Under the pieces are notes generated by a model. It was not told the origin of the DNA. It worked only from the letters and a program-made list of their open reading frames with translations, and searched no databases. 53,636 bases of DNA from Pseudomonadota bacterium (GTDB lineage: Bacteria; Pseudomonadota; Gammaproteobacteria; Burkholderiales; Burkholderiaceae_C), in assembly GCA_021799355.1 (NCBI GenBank), contig JAJZAQ010000016.1:1-53636 (forward strand), written 5' to 3'. A program made the translations under genes and the position numbers. Positions 1 to 10,469 of this stretch are shown piece by piece. Position 1 is the first letter of the stretch. Each line of letters starts with the position of its first letter.

Positions 1-1256
1 CGGGCAACGACAACCTGCTGAAGTTCGCCTTCACCATGCTGGTGACGTACCGGGCGCAGGCGCAGACCGGGCTGCCCGCCGGGCTGATGGTCAACCTCAT
101 CGCCGCGCTGTACGTGCTGCCGTTCATCCTGCTGTCGGCCACTGCCGGGCAACTGGCGGACAAAATGGACATGGGCGTGCTCATCCGCCGCATCAAAACC
201 TTCGAAATCGCCATCATGCTCGCGGCGCTGTGGGGTTTCGTCAGCGTCAACGTGCCGCTGTTGCTGGTGTGCGTGTTCGGCATGGGGCTGCACTCGACGC
301 TGTTCGGCCCGGTGAAATTCGCCTATCTGCCACGGCACCTGCGCACGGCGGAGCTCACCGGCGGCAACGGCATGACGGAAATGGGCGGATTCGTCGCCAT
401 CCTGCTCGGCAGCCTGACGGGCGGCGTGCTCATGACCTATCCGCAGGGCCCGGTGTTTGCCGGCATCGCCTGCCTGCTGGTGGCGCTGGCCGGGTGGAGC
501 GCGGCGCGCTTCGTGCCGCACACCCCGCCGCTGGCGCGCGACCGGCGCATCGACTGGAACCCGCTGAGCGAAACTCTGCGCAGCCTACGCTTGGCCGCCG
601 CCGACCGCAGCGTGCTCGTCGCTCTGCTGGCGGTGTCGTGGATGTGGTTTTACGGCGTCGCCTACCTGACGCAGTTTCCGGTGTTCACCCGCGAGGTGGT
701 GCACGGCAGCGAGGAAGTGGCATCGCTGCTGCTGGTGATCTTTGCCGTGGGCATCGGTCTGGGCTCGGTGGCCTGCGAATGGCTGGCGCATGGCCGGGTG
801 GAAATCGGCCTGGTGCTGCTGGGCGCGGCAGGCATGACGCTGTTTGGCGTGGACCTGTATTTCGCCACGCGCCACCTGCCGGTCGATGGCCGGCTGCAGA
901 CGCTGGGGCTGTTCGTGCAGCAGCGCGCGCACTGGCGCATCATGGCCGACCTGCTGCTCATCTCCGCCAGCGCCGGGCTGTACAGCGTGCCGCTGTACGC
1001 CCATGTGCAGCATGCCGTGGCCGAGACCGATCGCGCCCGGGTGATCGCCGCCAACAACATCATCAACGCCCTGTTCATGATCGCCTGCGCCGCCTACTGT
1101 GCCACGCTGCTCACCCTGGGCAGCGGCGTGCCGCTGCTGTTGCTGACGGTGGCGCTGGGCAACGCCGCCGTGGTCGGCTGGCTGGTGTGGCTGCAGCCGG
1201 ATTACGCCCGGCACTTCGTGCGCTGGCTGCTGCGCCGCAAGCCCACGCCGCATTGA
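1..1256 (+). CDS. MFS transporter, LplT-like, 5' truncated by window edge
   Basis: The reading frame is open from base 3, and its first visible residues (GNDNLLKFAFTMLVTY) match the conserved 'NDN-x-x-K' segment just after the start of LplT-type major facilitator transporters, so only the first 10-20 residues are missing. An internal ATG at 36 is therefore not the real start. About 417 residues are visible, rich in hydrophobic helices separated by basic loops, consistent with an inner-membrane carrier of about 12 helices. In the family LplT flips lysophospholipids for re-acylation; that substrate is inference here, because the usual acyltransferase partner is not in view. The gene ends at TGA 1254-1256, about 100 bases before the copper operon, and is probably transcribed separately. 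Confidence 0.8.
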   Translation, partial: GNDNLLKFAFTMLVTYRAQAQTGLPAGLMVNLIAALYVLPFILLSATAGQLADKMDMGVLIRRIKTFEIAIMLAALWGFVSVNVPLLLVCVFGMGLHSTLFGPVKFAYLPRHLRTAELTGGNGMTEMGGFVAILLGSLTGGVLMTYPQGPVFAGIACLLVALAGWSAARFVPHTPPLARDRRIDWNPLSETLRSLRLAAADRSVLVALLAVSWMWFYGVAYLTQFPVFTREVVHGSEEVASLLLVIFAVGIGLGSVACEWLAHGRVEIGLVLLGAAGMTLFGVDLYFATRHLPVDGRLQTLGLFVQQRAHWRIMADLLLISASAGLYSVPLYAHVQHAVAETDRARVIAANNIINALFMIACAAYCATLLTLGSGVPLLLLTVALGNAAVVGWLVWLQPDYARHFVRWLLRRKPTPH

Positions 1257-1291
1257 TCGCGGCTGGCCAGACGCAGGCCGGTAAATCCCGC

Positions 1292-1323
1292 ACAACCCTA
1301 AAGTCTTTAGTAAGTTGTAAAGT
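1292..1323 (+). promoter_or_regulatory. MerR-type promoter/operator of the copper operon
   Basis: A perfect dyad CTAAAG-T-CTTTAG (1298-1310) sits between a weak -35 (ACAACC, 1292-1297) and a -10-like TAAAGT (1318-1323), giving a 20-base spacer. The over-long 19-20 base spacer with a central dyad is the hallmark of MerR-family promoters, and the left half (ACCCTAAAG) resembles known MerR half-sites. The predicted transcript would start about 30 bases before the MerR-type gene at 1359. The promoter elements are seen in sequence; binding by the adjacent regulator is inferred. Confidence 0.5.
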
Positions 1324-1358
1324 TGCGCTGAATCGAGCATTTCTTCCTCGCCGCATTC

Positions 1359-1805
1359 ATGCCCACACCGCCCCACACCGAACCCGCTCACCTGACCATC
1401 GGCGAGCTGGCGCAGCGCGCCGGTCTCGGCGCCGAGACCCTGCGGCATTACGAGCGCCTAGGGCTGCTTGCCCCGGCGCAGCGCAGTGCCAGCGGCTACC
1501 GGCTGTACACCACCGCGGCGCTGCAGCGGCTGGACTTCATCCGCCGCGCGCAGGCGCTGGGGTTTTCGCTCGCCGACATCGGCGAGCTGCTCGCGCTGCA
1601 CGCCCGTCCCGAGGCCGACATGGGCGCGGTGCGGGCCATCGCGGCGCAGCGGCTGGCGGAAATCGACCGCAAAATCCACGACCTGCAACACCTGCGCGCC
1701 GGCCTGCAGGCGCTGCTGGCCGCCTGCCCGGGGCACGGGCCGAGCAGCGACTGTCCGATCCTCGCCGCGCTGCAGGGGGAGACGCTGGAGGCCGCCGATG
1801 CCTGA
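1359..1805 (+). CDS. MerR-family metal-responsive regulator (CueR/PbrR-like)
   Basis: 148 residues. An N-terminal winged helix-turn-helix (residues 12-80, with the typical RHYERLGLL and SGYRLY segments) is followed by a dimerisation helix (about 90-120) and a C-terminal metal loop, C123-PGHGPSSD-C132 then PIL. Regulators of this type bind the spacer of their promoter and activate by untwisting DNA when metal is bound. An ungapped alignment by eye with E. coli CueR puts Met88 at the position of Ser77, which is Ser in Cu/Ag/Au sensors and Cys in Zn/Pb/Cd sensors; the loop is one residue longer than in CueR. The gene overlaps copA by 8 bases, so copper is the likely inducer, but the metal is not proven by sequence. 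Confidence 0.88.
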   Translation: MPTPPHTEPAHLTIGELAQRAGLGAETLRHYERLGLLAPAQRSASGYRLYTTAALQRLDFIRRAQALGFSLADIGELLALHARPEADMGAVRAIAAQRLAEIDRKIHDLQHLRAGLQALLAACPGHGPSSDCPILAALQGETLEAADA

Positions 1806-4389
1806 GTCCACCCCGACGGCCTGCCCGGTCGAGCCGGCCAGCCCTGCGCCGCCTGCGGCTGCGCCCTCAGCCAGCGCGGCGACGCAAACCCTGCGTCTGG
1901 GCGTCGACGGCATGACCTGCGCGTCGTGCAGCGCCCGCGTCGAGCGCGCGCTGCGCAAGGTGCCGGGGGTGGCCGAGGCCAGCGTGAACCTCGCCACCGC
2001 GCAGGCCGAGGTGCGCTTGGATCCGCAGACGGCCACGCCGCAGGCGCTGGTCGACGCGGTCGCCGCCGCCGGCTACACGCCGCTCACCGCCGAGGCGACG
2101 CTGGACGTCGAGGGCATGACCTGCGCGTCTTGCGTCGCACGCGTCGAGCGCGTGCTGCGCAAACAGCCGGGGGTACTGGCCGCCACGGTAAACCTCGCAA
2201 CCAACCGCGCGCAGGTGCGGTATCTGCCGGCGAGCATCAGCGCCGACGCGCTGGCGCAGGCGGTGGCTGCCGCGGGATACGCGGCGCGCCCGGTCGACGC
2301 CGCAAGCAGCGCAGCCGAGGACGCCAGCGCCGCCGCGCACGCGCAAACTCTGGCCCGGCTACGGCGCGACGTCGTCGTCGCCGCGGCGCTGGCGCTGCCG
2401 GTGCTGGTGCTGTCGATGCTGCCGATGGCCTGGCCGGCATTCGACGCGCTGCTGCAAAGCGCGGCGCCTGCGCCACGCTTTTGGGACTGGGTGCAGTTCG
2501 CGCTGACCAGCGCGGTGCTGTTCGGTCCCGGGCGGCGGTTTTTCCGCACCGGGGCGATCGCCTACCGCCATCTGTCGCCGGACATGAATTCGCTGGTCGC
2601 CACCGGCACCGGCGCCGCCTGGGCGTACAGCGCCGCGGTGCTGCTCGCGCCCCAATGGTTCGCCGCCGAGTCACGGCATGTGTATTTCGACTCGGCGGCG
2701 GTGGTCGTCGCGGTGATTCTGGCCGGCAAGTATCTGGAGGAGCTCGCCAAGGGCCGCGCGTCGGCGGCGATCCACCGCCTGCTGCGGTTGCAGGCCAAGG
2801 AGGCCACGCGCCTTGCGGCCGACGGCAGCGCGCAGCCGGTGCCCGTCTCAGCACTGCGGCTGGGCGATCGCGTGCTGGTGCGCCCGGGCGAGCGCGTGCC
2901 GGTCGACGGCCGGGTGGTCGAAGGCGAGAGCCACGTCGACGAATCGATGCTCAGCGGCGAGCCGCTGCCGGTGCGCCGCGGCGTGGGCGACGCGGTGGTC
3001 GGCGGCACGGTGAACGCCGAAGGGCGGCTGGTGGTCGAGGTGACAGCCCTTGAGGCCGATGCGGTGCTGGCGCAAATCGTGCGGCTGGTGGAAAACGCGC
3101 AGACCGGCAAGCTGCCGGTGCAGCGCGTGGCCGACCGCGTGGTCGCGGTGTTCACCCCAGCCGTGCTGGCGGTGGCGGCAGCGAGCTTTGCCGCGTGGAT
3201 GCTCGCCACCGGCGACGCTGCGGCGGCGCTGGTCGCGGCGGTGGCGGTGCTGGTCGTCGCCTGCCCGTGCGCGATGGGGCTGGCCACGCCGGCGGCGATT
3301 CTGGTCGGCAGCAGCCGCGCGGCGGAACTGGGCGTGTTGTTTCGCCGCGGCGAGGCGCTGGAGACGCTGTCGCGGGTGGACACGGTGCTGCTGGACAAAA
3401 CCGGCACGGTCACGGCAGGTCGCCCGGCGCTGACCGCGCTGCACGCCGCCGACCCTGACGCGGCACTGCGGCTCGCCGCCGCGCTCGAAGCCGATTCCGA
3501 ACACCCGCTGGCGCGCGCGCTGCGCGCCGCTGCGGCCGAGCGCGCGCTGCCGCTGCCGGCGGTGGCGGACTTTGCCGCGATCCCCGGCTTTGGCGTGCGC
3601 GGCACGGTCGATGGGCACGCTTTGCTGCTCGGCGCGCGCCGGCTGTTGCAGCGCGAAGGCGTGGCGCTCGGCGGCTTCGCCGCGGCAGCCGACGCGCTGC
3701 AAGCGCAGGGGCAGACCGTGGTGCTGCTTGCCCGCGACGGCGAGTGCATCGCCGCGTTCGGCATCGCCGACCCGGTCAAGCCCGAGGCCGCGGCGGTGAT
3801 CGCCGCGTTGCAGCAGCGCGGGCTGCGCGTCTGCCTGGTCACCGGCGATGCGGCGCGCACCGCGCAGGCGGTGGCGCGGCAGATCGGCATCCCGCAAGCG
3901 GACGTGCACGCCGACACGCTGCCGGCGGACAAGGCGGGCATCGTTGCCGCGCTGCAGACGCAGGGGCGGCGCGTGGCGTTCGTTGGCGAAGGGTTGAACG
4001 ACGGCCCGGCGCTGGCGCAGGCCGACGTCGGGCTGGCGCTGGCGGCCGGCACCGACGTGGCGATCGAAGCCGCCGACGTCAGCCTGACGCGCGGCGATCT
4101 GGCCGCGCTGCCCACCGCGACCGACGTGGCCCGCCGCACCCTGCGCACCATCCACGGCAACCTGTTCTGGGCGTTCGGCTACAACGTGCTGCTCATTCCG
4201 CTGGCCGCAGGTGTGGCCGCACCGTGGGGTGTGCACCTGCACCCGATGGCCGCCGGGGTGGCGATGGCGCTGTCCTCGGTGTTCGTGCTCGGCAACAGCC
4301 TGCGGCTGCGCCGGTTTTCTCCCTGGCGCGCGCCCCCGGCGCACGCCGCTGCGGCAGCGCCTGCGCTGTCCCCCGCCCTCCCGACCTGA
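1798..4389 (+). CDS. copA: Copper-exporting P1B-type ATPase CopA
   Basis: 863 residues from ATG 1798, which follows GGAG at 1787-1790 and overlaps the end of the regulator gene; open sequence upstream of this in the same frame lies inside that gene and is not used. Two N-terminal heavy-metal-associated domains carry CASC at residues 41-44 and 109-112. The membrane Cu(I) site motif CPC is at 489-491, the phosphorylated Asp of DKTGT at 533, SEHP in the nucleotide domain, and YN plus MALSS in the last helices, which together define the Cu(I)/Ag(I) class. It pumps cytosolic Cu(I) outward using ATP. Oddity: the hinge motif normally GDGxND reads GEGLND, with Glu731 in place of the Mg-binding Asp. 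Followed by a DUF302 gene and copZ. Confidence 0.95.
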   Translation: MPESTPTACPVEPASPAPPAAAPSASAATQTLRLGVDGMTCASCSARVERALRKVPGVAEASVNLATAQAEVRLDPQTATPQALVDAVAAAGYTPLTAEATLDVEGMTCASCVARVERVLRKQPGVLAATVNLATNRAQVRYLPASISADALAQAVAAAGYAARPVDAASSAAEDASAAAHAQTLARLRRDVVVAAALALPVLVLSMLPMAWPAFDALLQSAAPAPRFWDWVQFALTSAVLFGPGRRFFRTGAIAYRHLSPDMNSLVATGTGAAWAYSAAVLLAPQWFAAESRHVYFDSAAVVVAVILAGKYLEELAKGRASAAIHRLLRLQAKEATRLAADGSAQPVPVSALRLGDRVLVRPGERVPVDGRVVEGESHVDESMLSGEPLPVRRGVGDAVVGGTVNAEGRLVVEVTALEADAVLAQIVRLVENAQTGKLPVQRVADRVVAVFTPAVLAVAAASFAAWMLATGDAAAALVAAVAVLVVACPCAMGLATPAAILVGSSRAAELGVLFRRGEALETLSRVDTVLLDKTGTVTAGRPALTALHAADPDAALRLAAALEADSEHPLARALRAAAAERALPLPAVADFAAIPGFGVRGTVDGHALLLGARRLLQREGVALGGFAAAADALQAQGQTVVLLARDGECIAAFGIADPVKPEAAAVIAALQQRGLRVCLVTGDAARTAQAVARQIGIPQADVHADTLPADKAGIVAALQTQGRRVAFVGEGLNDGPALAQADVGLALAAGTDVAIEAADVSLTRGDLAALPTATDVARRTLRTIHGNLFWAFGYNVLLIPLAAGVAAPWGVHLHPMAAGVAMALSSVFVLGNSLRLRRFSPWRAPPAHAAAAAPALSPALPT

Positions 4390-4400
4390 AAGGACTCATC

Positions 4401-4805
4401 ATGCCCTCGATCGTGTTTTCCGCGCAGTCGTCCAGCAGCTTCGACGACGTGCTCGCCCGCACCACCGAAGCGCTCAAGGCGCAGGGTTTTGGCATCATCA
4501 GCGACATCGACGTTTCGGCCACGCTGCAGAACAAACTCGGCGTGCAGCGGCCGCGCTACCGCATTCTCGGCGCCTGCGCGCCGGGTTACGCGCTGCAGGC
4601 GCTGGATCTGGACCCGCACATCGGCGCGCTGCTGCCGTGCAACGTGGTCGTGCGCGAAGATGCCGCCAGCGGGCAGATCGCCGTCGATTTCATGAACCCC
4701 ACCGCGGTGCTCGGGCTGATCGACAAACCCGAAGTGCATGCCATCGCCAAGGAAGTCTGCGCCAAGCTGATGCAGGCGCGCGACGCGCTGCAGCACACCG
4801 CCTGA
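4401..4805 (+). CDS. DUF302 family protein
   Basis: 134 residues from ATG 4401, chosen because AAAGGA lies just upstream and because it is the first Met after the copA stop 11 bases earlier. The protein has the DUF302 layout: an N-terminal 'SSFDDVLARTTEALKAQGFGIISDID' type helix-strand (about residues 12-36), a central PRYRILGACAPGYALQAL segment and an LLPCNVVV strand. There is no signal peptide or membrane helix, so it is probably cytosolic. DUF302 proteins often sit in copper and silver or redox-stress operons, but their biochemical function is unknown. Cys residues in the GACAPG and LPCNV segments could be functional. Position between copA and copZ indicates a role in copper handling. Confidence 0.85.
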   Translation: MPSIVFSAQSSSSFDDVLARTTEALKAQGFGIISDIDVSATLQNKLGVQRPRYRILGACAPGYALQALDLDPHIGALLPCNVVVREDAASGQIAVDFMNPTAVLGLIDKPEVHAIAKEVCAKLMQARDALQHTA

Positions 4806-4848
4806 CCGCCCTCCCCAGCCCCTCACTTGTCACAGGAGCCGATCCGCG

Positions 4849-5055
4849 ATGAACACCGTCCAACTCCACATCACCGGCATGAGCTGCGGCCACTGCGTCG
4901 CCGCGGTGACACAGGCGCTCAAGGCCGTGCCTGGCACGCAGGACGTGCAGGTCGATCTGGCCAGCGGCCACGCCACGGTGCAAACCAGCGCCGCTGCCGA
5001 GGCGCTGGTCAAGGCCGTGAGCGACGAGGGCTACGGCGCCCGCATCGAAGCCTGA
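4849..5055 (+). CDS. copZ: Copper chaperone CopZ-like (heavy-metal-associated domain)
   Basis: 68 residues, a stand-alone HMA domain with the metal motif GMSCGHC near residues 10-16 and the C-terminal 'DEGYGARIE' strand. The family folds as a ferredoxin-like sandwich and carries Cu(I) in the cytosol to the N-terminal domains of CopA, which is encoded 460 bases upstream on the same strand. AGGAG lies upstream of ATG 4849. It is the last gene of the operon and ends 15 bases from the convergent tgt stop. Mercury transport (MerP) is the main alternative, but it lacks a signal peptide and sits with CopA. Confidence 0.92.
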   Translation: MNTVQLHITGMSCGHCVAAVTQALKAVPGTQDVQVDLASGHATVQTSAAAEALVKAVSDEGYGARIEA

Positions 5056-5070
5056 CCGCCCGCGGCTGCC

Positions 5071-6255
<1,185 letters not shown>

Positions 6256-6288
6256 CTACCCTAGCGCCGTTGCCGCCCTGTTGCTGCC

Positions 6289-7422
6289 ATGACCGCGCCG
6301 CTTCCTGCTCCGCCACAGCCCGCTGCCATCCTCTGGGACGCCGCCGACGCGCCGCACGGCCGCGTCTGCCGGCTGCGCGGCGCGTGGACGGCGCAGGGCC
6401 TGCAGCGCCAGCCCGACACCCGCTTGCCGCCCGGTGTGGAGCACGTGCGCCTGGACGCCGGGGACACGCCGCTGGACACCGCGGGCGCGCTGCTGCTGGC
6501 GCGCAGCCTGGCGCAGTGGCAGGCCGGTGGCGCCCGCGTCGATCTGGCCGCCCTGTCCGCGGCGCAGCGGCAACTGCTCGATCTGGTGCGGCAGCGCGCG
6601 CTGGCCCTGCCCGTCCCCCGGCGACGCCTGGGCCTGCTGGGCGACATCGGCCGCGCCAGCCTGGACGCGCTGGCCGAGCTGCGCGCGCTGCTGGCCTTCG
6701 TCGGCGAGCTGGCGTGGCGCGGCGCCCCGCTGCTGCTGCGGCCGTGGCGGCTACGCTGGCGCGAGGTGGTGCATGAAATCGACGCCGCCGGACTGCGCGC
6801 CCTGGGCATCATCGGGCTGCTGGCGTTTCTCATCGGCATGGTCATGGCCTACCAGGCCGGAGCGACGCTGGCGACCTACGGCGCCAACATCCTCATCGTC
6901 AACCTGGTGTCCATCATCACCCTGCGCGAGCTCGGTCCGCTGCTCACCGCCATTCTGGTGGCCGGGCGCACCGGTTCGTCGTACACGGCGCAACTGGGCA
7001 CCATGCGCATCACCGAGGAGGTGGACGCACTGCGCGCGCTGGGGCTGTCGCCGTTCGACATGCTGGTGCTGCCCAAGGTGGTCGCGCTGCTCGTCACCCT
7101 GCCGCTGCTGGCGCTGTTTGCCGACGTGCTCGGGCTGGCGGGCGGCGGTGTCGTCGCCGCGCTGGGCTACGGCGTGCCGCTGAACGAATACATCGCGCGC
7201 ATTCCACAGGTGGTCGGGGTGAAAACCCTGCTGCTCGGGCTGGTCAAGGCGCCGGTGTTCGCCGTGGTCATCGCGCTGGTGGGCTGCATGCAGGGGCTGC
7301 GCGTGGCAGGCAGCGCGGCGGCGGTGGGCCGCGCCACCACGGTGAGCGTGGTGCAGTCGATTTTTCTGGTCATCGTCATCGACGCCGGGTTTTCCGTGCT
7401 CTACAACCTGTTGCGGCTATGA
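6289..7422 (+). CDS. MlaE-type MCE ABC transporter permease with N-terminal STAS-like domain
   Basis: 377 residues. The first ~115 residues look like a STAS-type (MlaB-like) domain, with a 'VRLDAGDTPLDTAGALLLARSLAQW' strand-helix pattern; this is followed by a MlaE permease domain with about five membrane helices and the conserved AGRTGSSYTAQLGTM segment starting near residue 225. Permeases of this family move phospholipids between the inner and outer membranes together with an ATPase and an MCE ring. The fusion may explain why no separate mlaB gene follows. The next gene overlaps by ATGA, indicating coupled translation. I give no symbol because Burkholderiales carry several MCE systems and this one is not the canonical mlaFEDCB operon. 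Confidence 0.92.
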   Translation: MTAPLPAPPQPAAILWDAADAPHGRVCRLRGAWTAQGLQRQPDTRLPPGVEHVRLDAGDTPLDTAGALLLARSLAQWQAGGARVDLAALSAAQRQLLDLVRQRALALPVPRRRLGLLGDIGRASLDALAELRALLAFVGELAWRGAPLLLRPWRLRWREVVHEIDAAGLRALGIIGLLAFLIGMVMAYQAGATLATYGANILIVNLVSIITLRELGPLLTAILVAGRTGSSYTAQLGTMRITEEVDALRALGLSPFDMLVLPKVVALLVTLPLLALFADVLGLAGGGVVAALGYGVPLNEYIARIPQVVGVKTLLLGLVKAPVFAVVIALVGCMQGLRVAGSAAAVGRATTVSVVQSIFLVIVIDAGFSVLYNLLRL

Positions 7423-8222
7423 AGGCAGAAAGCGCCGATCTGGTCATCGACGCCCGCGGCATCGTCAACCGCTTCGGCGACGTGGTGGTGCACGACGGGC
7501 TGAACCTGGCGGTGCCGCGCGGCAGCATCATGGCGCTGGTCGGCGGCTCCGGCTCGGGCAAGACGGTGCTCGTGCGCACCCTGCTGCTGCTGCGCGCTCC
7601 CAGCGGCGGCACGCTCCGGCTGTTCGGCGAGGATGCGCTGGCCGCCAGTGAGGCGCAGCGGCAGGCCTTGCGCCAGCGCATCGGTGTGCTGTTCCAGGCC
7701 GGCGCGCTGTTCACCGGGCTGACGGTGCTGGAAAACGTGCTGCTGCCGCTGCGCGAGCAGGGGCTGGTCGATGCGCGCCTGCTGCCCGAGCTGGGCATGC
7801 TCAAAATCGGCCTGGCCGGTCTGCCCGCAGACGCCGCGGACAAATACCCCGCCGAGCTCTCCGGCGGCATGGTCAAACGCGCCGCGCTGGCGCGCGCCCT
7901 GGCGCTGGACCCGGAGCTGCTGGTGCTCGACGAACCCACATCGGGGCTGGACCCGATCGCCGCCGCGGCGTTCGACGCGCTCGTCGCCGAGCTGCGCGCG
8001 TTGCTGGGGCTGACCATACTGCAGGTCACGCACGATCTGGACTCGATCTGGCACGGCAGCGACAGCGTGGCCTTTCTCGCGCGCAACACCGTGCTGGCCG
8101 TCGGCCCGGCGCGCGAGCTGGCGCAACGCGACGAGCCGGAACTGGTTGCATACTTTCGCGGCAGCCGCTCGGCGGCCTACCTCCAGGAAGCCCGGACGAC
8201 ATCGCCATGGAATCCAAAGTGA
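7419..8222 (+). CDS. MlaF-type ABC transporter ATP-binding protein
   Basis: 267 residues. Walker A GGSGSGKT at 42-49, Q-loop near Gln92, ABC signature LSGGM at 146-150 followed by VKRAALARAL, and Walker B LLVLDE ending at 171 before PTSGLDP. The M-V-K instead of Q-Q/R after the signature is typical of MlaF ATPases. It powers lipid transport by the permease encoded immediately upstream. Its ATG overlaps the stop of the permease gene, and its own 3' end overlaps the MCE-domain gene by 16 bases, so the genes are clearly co-expressed. Confidence 0.94.
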   Translation: MKAESADLVIDARGIVNRFGDVVVHDGLNLAVPRGSIMALVGGSGSGKTVLVRTLLLLRAPSGGTLRLFGEDALAASEAQRQALRQRIGVLFQAGALFTGLTVLENVLLPLREQGLVDARLLPELGMLKIGLAGLPADAADKYPAELSGGMVKRAALARALALDPELLVLDEPTSGLDPIAAAAFDALVAELRALLGLTILQVTHDLDSIWHGSDSVAFLARNTVLAVGPARELAQRDEPELVAYFRGSRSAAYLQEARTTSPWNPK

Positions 8223-9175
8223 ACTACACCGCAGTCGGCGCGTTCGTGCTGCTGCTCGTTGCCCTGCTGCTGGCGCTGGGCTGGTGGCTGGCCACCGGCG
8301 GCAGGCAGACGGCCACACGACCTTACCTGATCTACGCCACCGACAACGTCAACGGCCTGCGCACCGACAGCAACGTGCTGTACCGCGGCGTCGCCGTGGG
8401 CAAGGTGGCGAGCATTGCCATCGACCCGCGCAACCCCGCGCTCATCCGCATCAAGGTGGACATCGACCGCAACGTGCCGGTGCGCAGCGACACCGTGGCG
8501 CAGCTCAGCCCGCTGGGGGTGACGGGGCTGTCGGCGGTGAACCTCATCGGCGGCGCCTCACCCATGCCGCTGGCCACGCCGCCGGGAGAGCCCGACCCGG
8601 TGATTCCGTACAAACCGTCGGTGTTCACGCAGATCGAAGGCGGCATCAACGACGCGGCCATCACCCTGGCGCGCATCAGCCAGCGGGTGGACGCGCTGCT
8701 CAGCCCGGCCAATCTGCAGGCCGTGGCGTCCACGCTGCGCAATCTGCAGGCGTTGTCGGCGGCGCTGGCCGCGCACCGTGGTGACATCGACCAGGCCGTG
8801 GCCGATGCGCGCCGGACCAGCGCCAACCTGGCGCAGATGAGCGCGCAGGGCGAGGTGCTGATGCGGCAGAGCCAGGCGCTGGTGCAGCGGCTGGACGACG
8901 TGACCGCGCGGCTGGGCGCGGTGATGCCGCAGATCGGCGCCGCCGCCAGCAGCGTGGCGCGTGCGGGCAACGCCACCACCGCGTTCACCGCCGCGGGCAC
9001 GCAGGCGATGAACCGGCTGCAAACCCGCACCCTGCCCGAGGTGGATGCGCTGGCGCGCAACCTGCAGCAACTCAGCGCCCAGCTCGGCGCGCTGACCGAA
9101 AGCCTCAGCGCCAACCCGAGTCAACTGCTTTACGGCCCGCCGTCGCCGCCGCCGGGCCCGGGAGAACGCCAATGA
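8207..9175 (+). CDS. MCE-domain (MlaD-like) lipid-binding protein
   Basis: 322 residues. A single N-terminal membrane anchor (about residues 9-30, AFVLLLVALLLALGWWLATG) is followed by an MCE/MlaD domain (about 40-120, with 'NGLRTDSNVLYRGVAVGKV'), then a long helical region rich in Ala, Gln and Leu that is likely coiled coil. Family members form a hexameric ring in the periplasm that passes lipids. The start overlaps the ATPase gene by 16 bases and the end overlaps the lipoprotein gene by ATGA. It is longer than E. coli MlaD (about 180 residues), closer to the shuttle-type MCE proteins with helical extensions. Confidence 0.92.
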   Translation: MESKVNYTAVGAFVLLLVALLLALGWWLATGGRQTATRPYLIYATDNVNGLRTDSNVLYRGVAVGKVASIAIDPRNPALIRIKVDIDRNVPVRSDTVAQLSPLGVTGLSAVNLIGGASPMPLATPPGEPDPVIPYKPSVFTQIEGGINDAAITLARISQRVDALLSPANLQAVASTLRNLQALSAALAAHRGDIDQAVADARRTSANLAQMSAQGEVLMRQSQALVQRLDDVTARLGAVMPQIGAAASSVARAGNATTAFTAAGTQAMNRLQTRTLPEVDALARNLQQLSAQLGALTESLSANPSQLLYGPPSPPPGPGERQ

Positions 9176-9846
9176 TGCTGTCCGCACCCGTGCGCCGCCT
9201 GCTGCGCGCGGCGCTGCCGCTGTCGTGCCTGCTGCTGGGCGCCTGTGCGCTGCCGGTGAGCCGGCCGCCGCTGCAGCACAGCTACCGCCTCGACGCCCCG
9301 GACGTGCGCACCGCGCCGCTGCCGCAGGCGGTGGTGGTGCAACTGTTGCCGGTGACTGCCGCCGCCGGGTTCCAGACGGCGGCGATGATGTACAGCCGCA
9401 GCCCGCAGACACTGGAGCCGTACCGCGACAGCCGCTGGCTGGCGCCGCCGTCGCGGCTGATCGCCGATGCCATCGCCGCGGCGCTGCGCCGCCAGCCGTG
9501 GGTCAGCGCCGTGCAGCAGCAGACGGTGCTGGTCGATGCGCCGTGGGCGCTGCACTGTAGCCTGCAACGCCTGGAACACGACGTGCACGGCAGCCGCGGC
9601 ACGGTGCGTCTGGATCTGACCTGCGAACTCGCCGACCGCCACGGCCGCGGCGTGGCGGCGCACTGGCGGTTCGACGGCAGCGAGCCGGTGGCGGTGAACG
9701 ACGCCGCGCACTTTGCGCAGGCGGCGCAGGTGTTGCTCGACCGCGCGGTGGACGCCGTCGTGCAGCACACCCGCAGCGCCGTGCAGGCGGCGGGCACGTC
9801 AGCCGCTGCCGCCGGCGCACACGGCGGCGCAGGCGACGGCGGTTGA
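9172..9846 (+). CDS. ABC-type transport auxiliary lipoprotein (PqiC-like)
   Basis: 224 residues beginning with a lipoprotein signal (basic RRLLR, hydrophobic stretch, lipobox LLLGAC with Cys25). The mature part has the 'YRLDAPD' start and 'YSRSPQTLEPYRDSRWLAPPSRLIADAIAAAL' region typical of the PqiC/ABC_trans_aux family. Such outer-membrane lipoproteins dock MCE tunnels to the outer membrane. It overlaps the MCE gene by four bases and is the last gene of the operon, meeting the convergent DUF2202 gene 5 bases later. A low-complexity Ala/Gly tail closes the protein. Confidence 0.88.
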   Translation: MMLSAPVRRLLRAALPLSCLLLGACALPVSRPPLQHSYRLDAPDVRTAPLPQAVVVQLLPVTAAAGFQTAAMMYSRSPQTLEPYRDSRWLAPPSRLIADAIAAALRRQPWVSAVQQQTVLVDAPWALHCSLQRLEHDVHGSRGTVRLDLTCELADRHGRGVAAHWRFDGSEPVAVNDAAHFAQAAQVLLDRAVDAVVQHTRSAVQAAGTSAAAAGAHGGAGDGG

Positions 9847-9851
9847 GCGCC

Positions 9852-10469
9852 TCAGCACGGCTCGTGTTCGCTCCACGCCACGGCCTCGAAATCGCTCAGG
9901 CTGAGGTGCTGCGGCACGTATTCGCCAGCGTACTGCTGCAGGTGGCGGAAAAACGCGCGCAGGTGGTTGCGTGAACCGCGTTCGAGCTCGGCGTAAACCT
10001 CGCGGATTTCCGGCTGGCGGGTGCGGCTGCCGGCCTTGCGCAGATCGTCGATGTCCAGCTCCTCGACGTGCAGCCCGGTCTGCACGGCGGCCAGTTCGCT
10101 GCGCAGACCGTCGGCGAGCAGCGCGTCGTACAGCGCCTGCAGTTGCGGCGTGTGGAATTCACCCATGCCCAGGCCGCGCACCGGATCGGGCAGGCCGTAA
10201 TGCGCCAGCAGCGCCTGCATCACCTCCAGATGCGCCTGCTCGGCGCCGGAGATGTGCAGAAACGGCCGCAGTCCCCAGCGTTCGCCCAGCCGCAGGTAGA
10301 CGTCGCGCGCGAGCTTTTCTTCCTCGCACTGGTGCAGCAGGTCGTGTTCCTCGGTGGCATCCAGCGGCTGTGAGGCCTGCGCGGCGATGCGCTGGCGCAA
10401 TGCGGCGATGCGTGCCATGCGGTGCGCGTGGCGCTGCTGCAGCTGCTGCGGGTCGAGAATGCGTTCCAT
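9852..10469 (-). CDS. DUF2202 ferritin-like protein
   Basis: 205 residues from ATG 10469, chosen because AAAGGAGA stands about 8 bases upstream; a longer frame begins at 10496 without such a site. The sequence has two helix motifs with metal-ligand-type residues, 'CEEEKLARDVYLRL' and 'FLHISGAEQAHLEVM', followed by 'EELDIDDL' and 'RGSRNHLRAFFRHL', the DUF2202 pattern of a ferritin-like four-helix bundle that should bind a di-metal centre. The function of the family is unknown; a peroxide or metal-storage role is inference. It is convergent with the MCE operon and transcribed toward it. Confidence 0.85.
   Translation of the reverse strand: MERILDPQQLQQRHAHRMARIAALRQRIAAQASQPLDATEEHDLLHQCEEEKLARDVYLRLGERWGLRPFLHISGAEQAHLEVMQALLAHYGLPDPVRGLGMGEFHTPQLQALYDALLADGLRSELAAVQTGLHVEELDIDDLRKAGSRTRQPEIREVYAELERGSRNHLRAFFRHLQQYAGEYVPQHLSLSDFEAVAWSEHEPC

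Noticed and set aside
2562-4160. Long minus-strand open frame opposite copA (532 codons)
   Set aside because: It is a mirror frame in very GC-rich DNA; the translation is Ser/Ala/Arg-rich with no domain, and the plus strand encodes a complete CopA.
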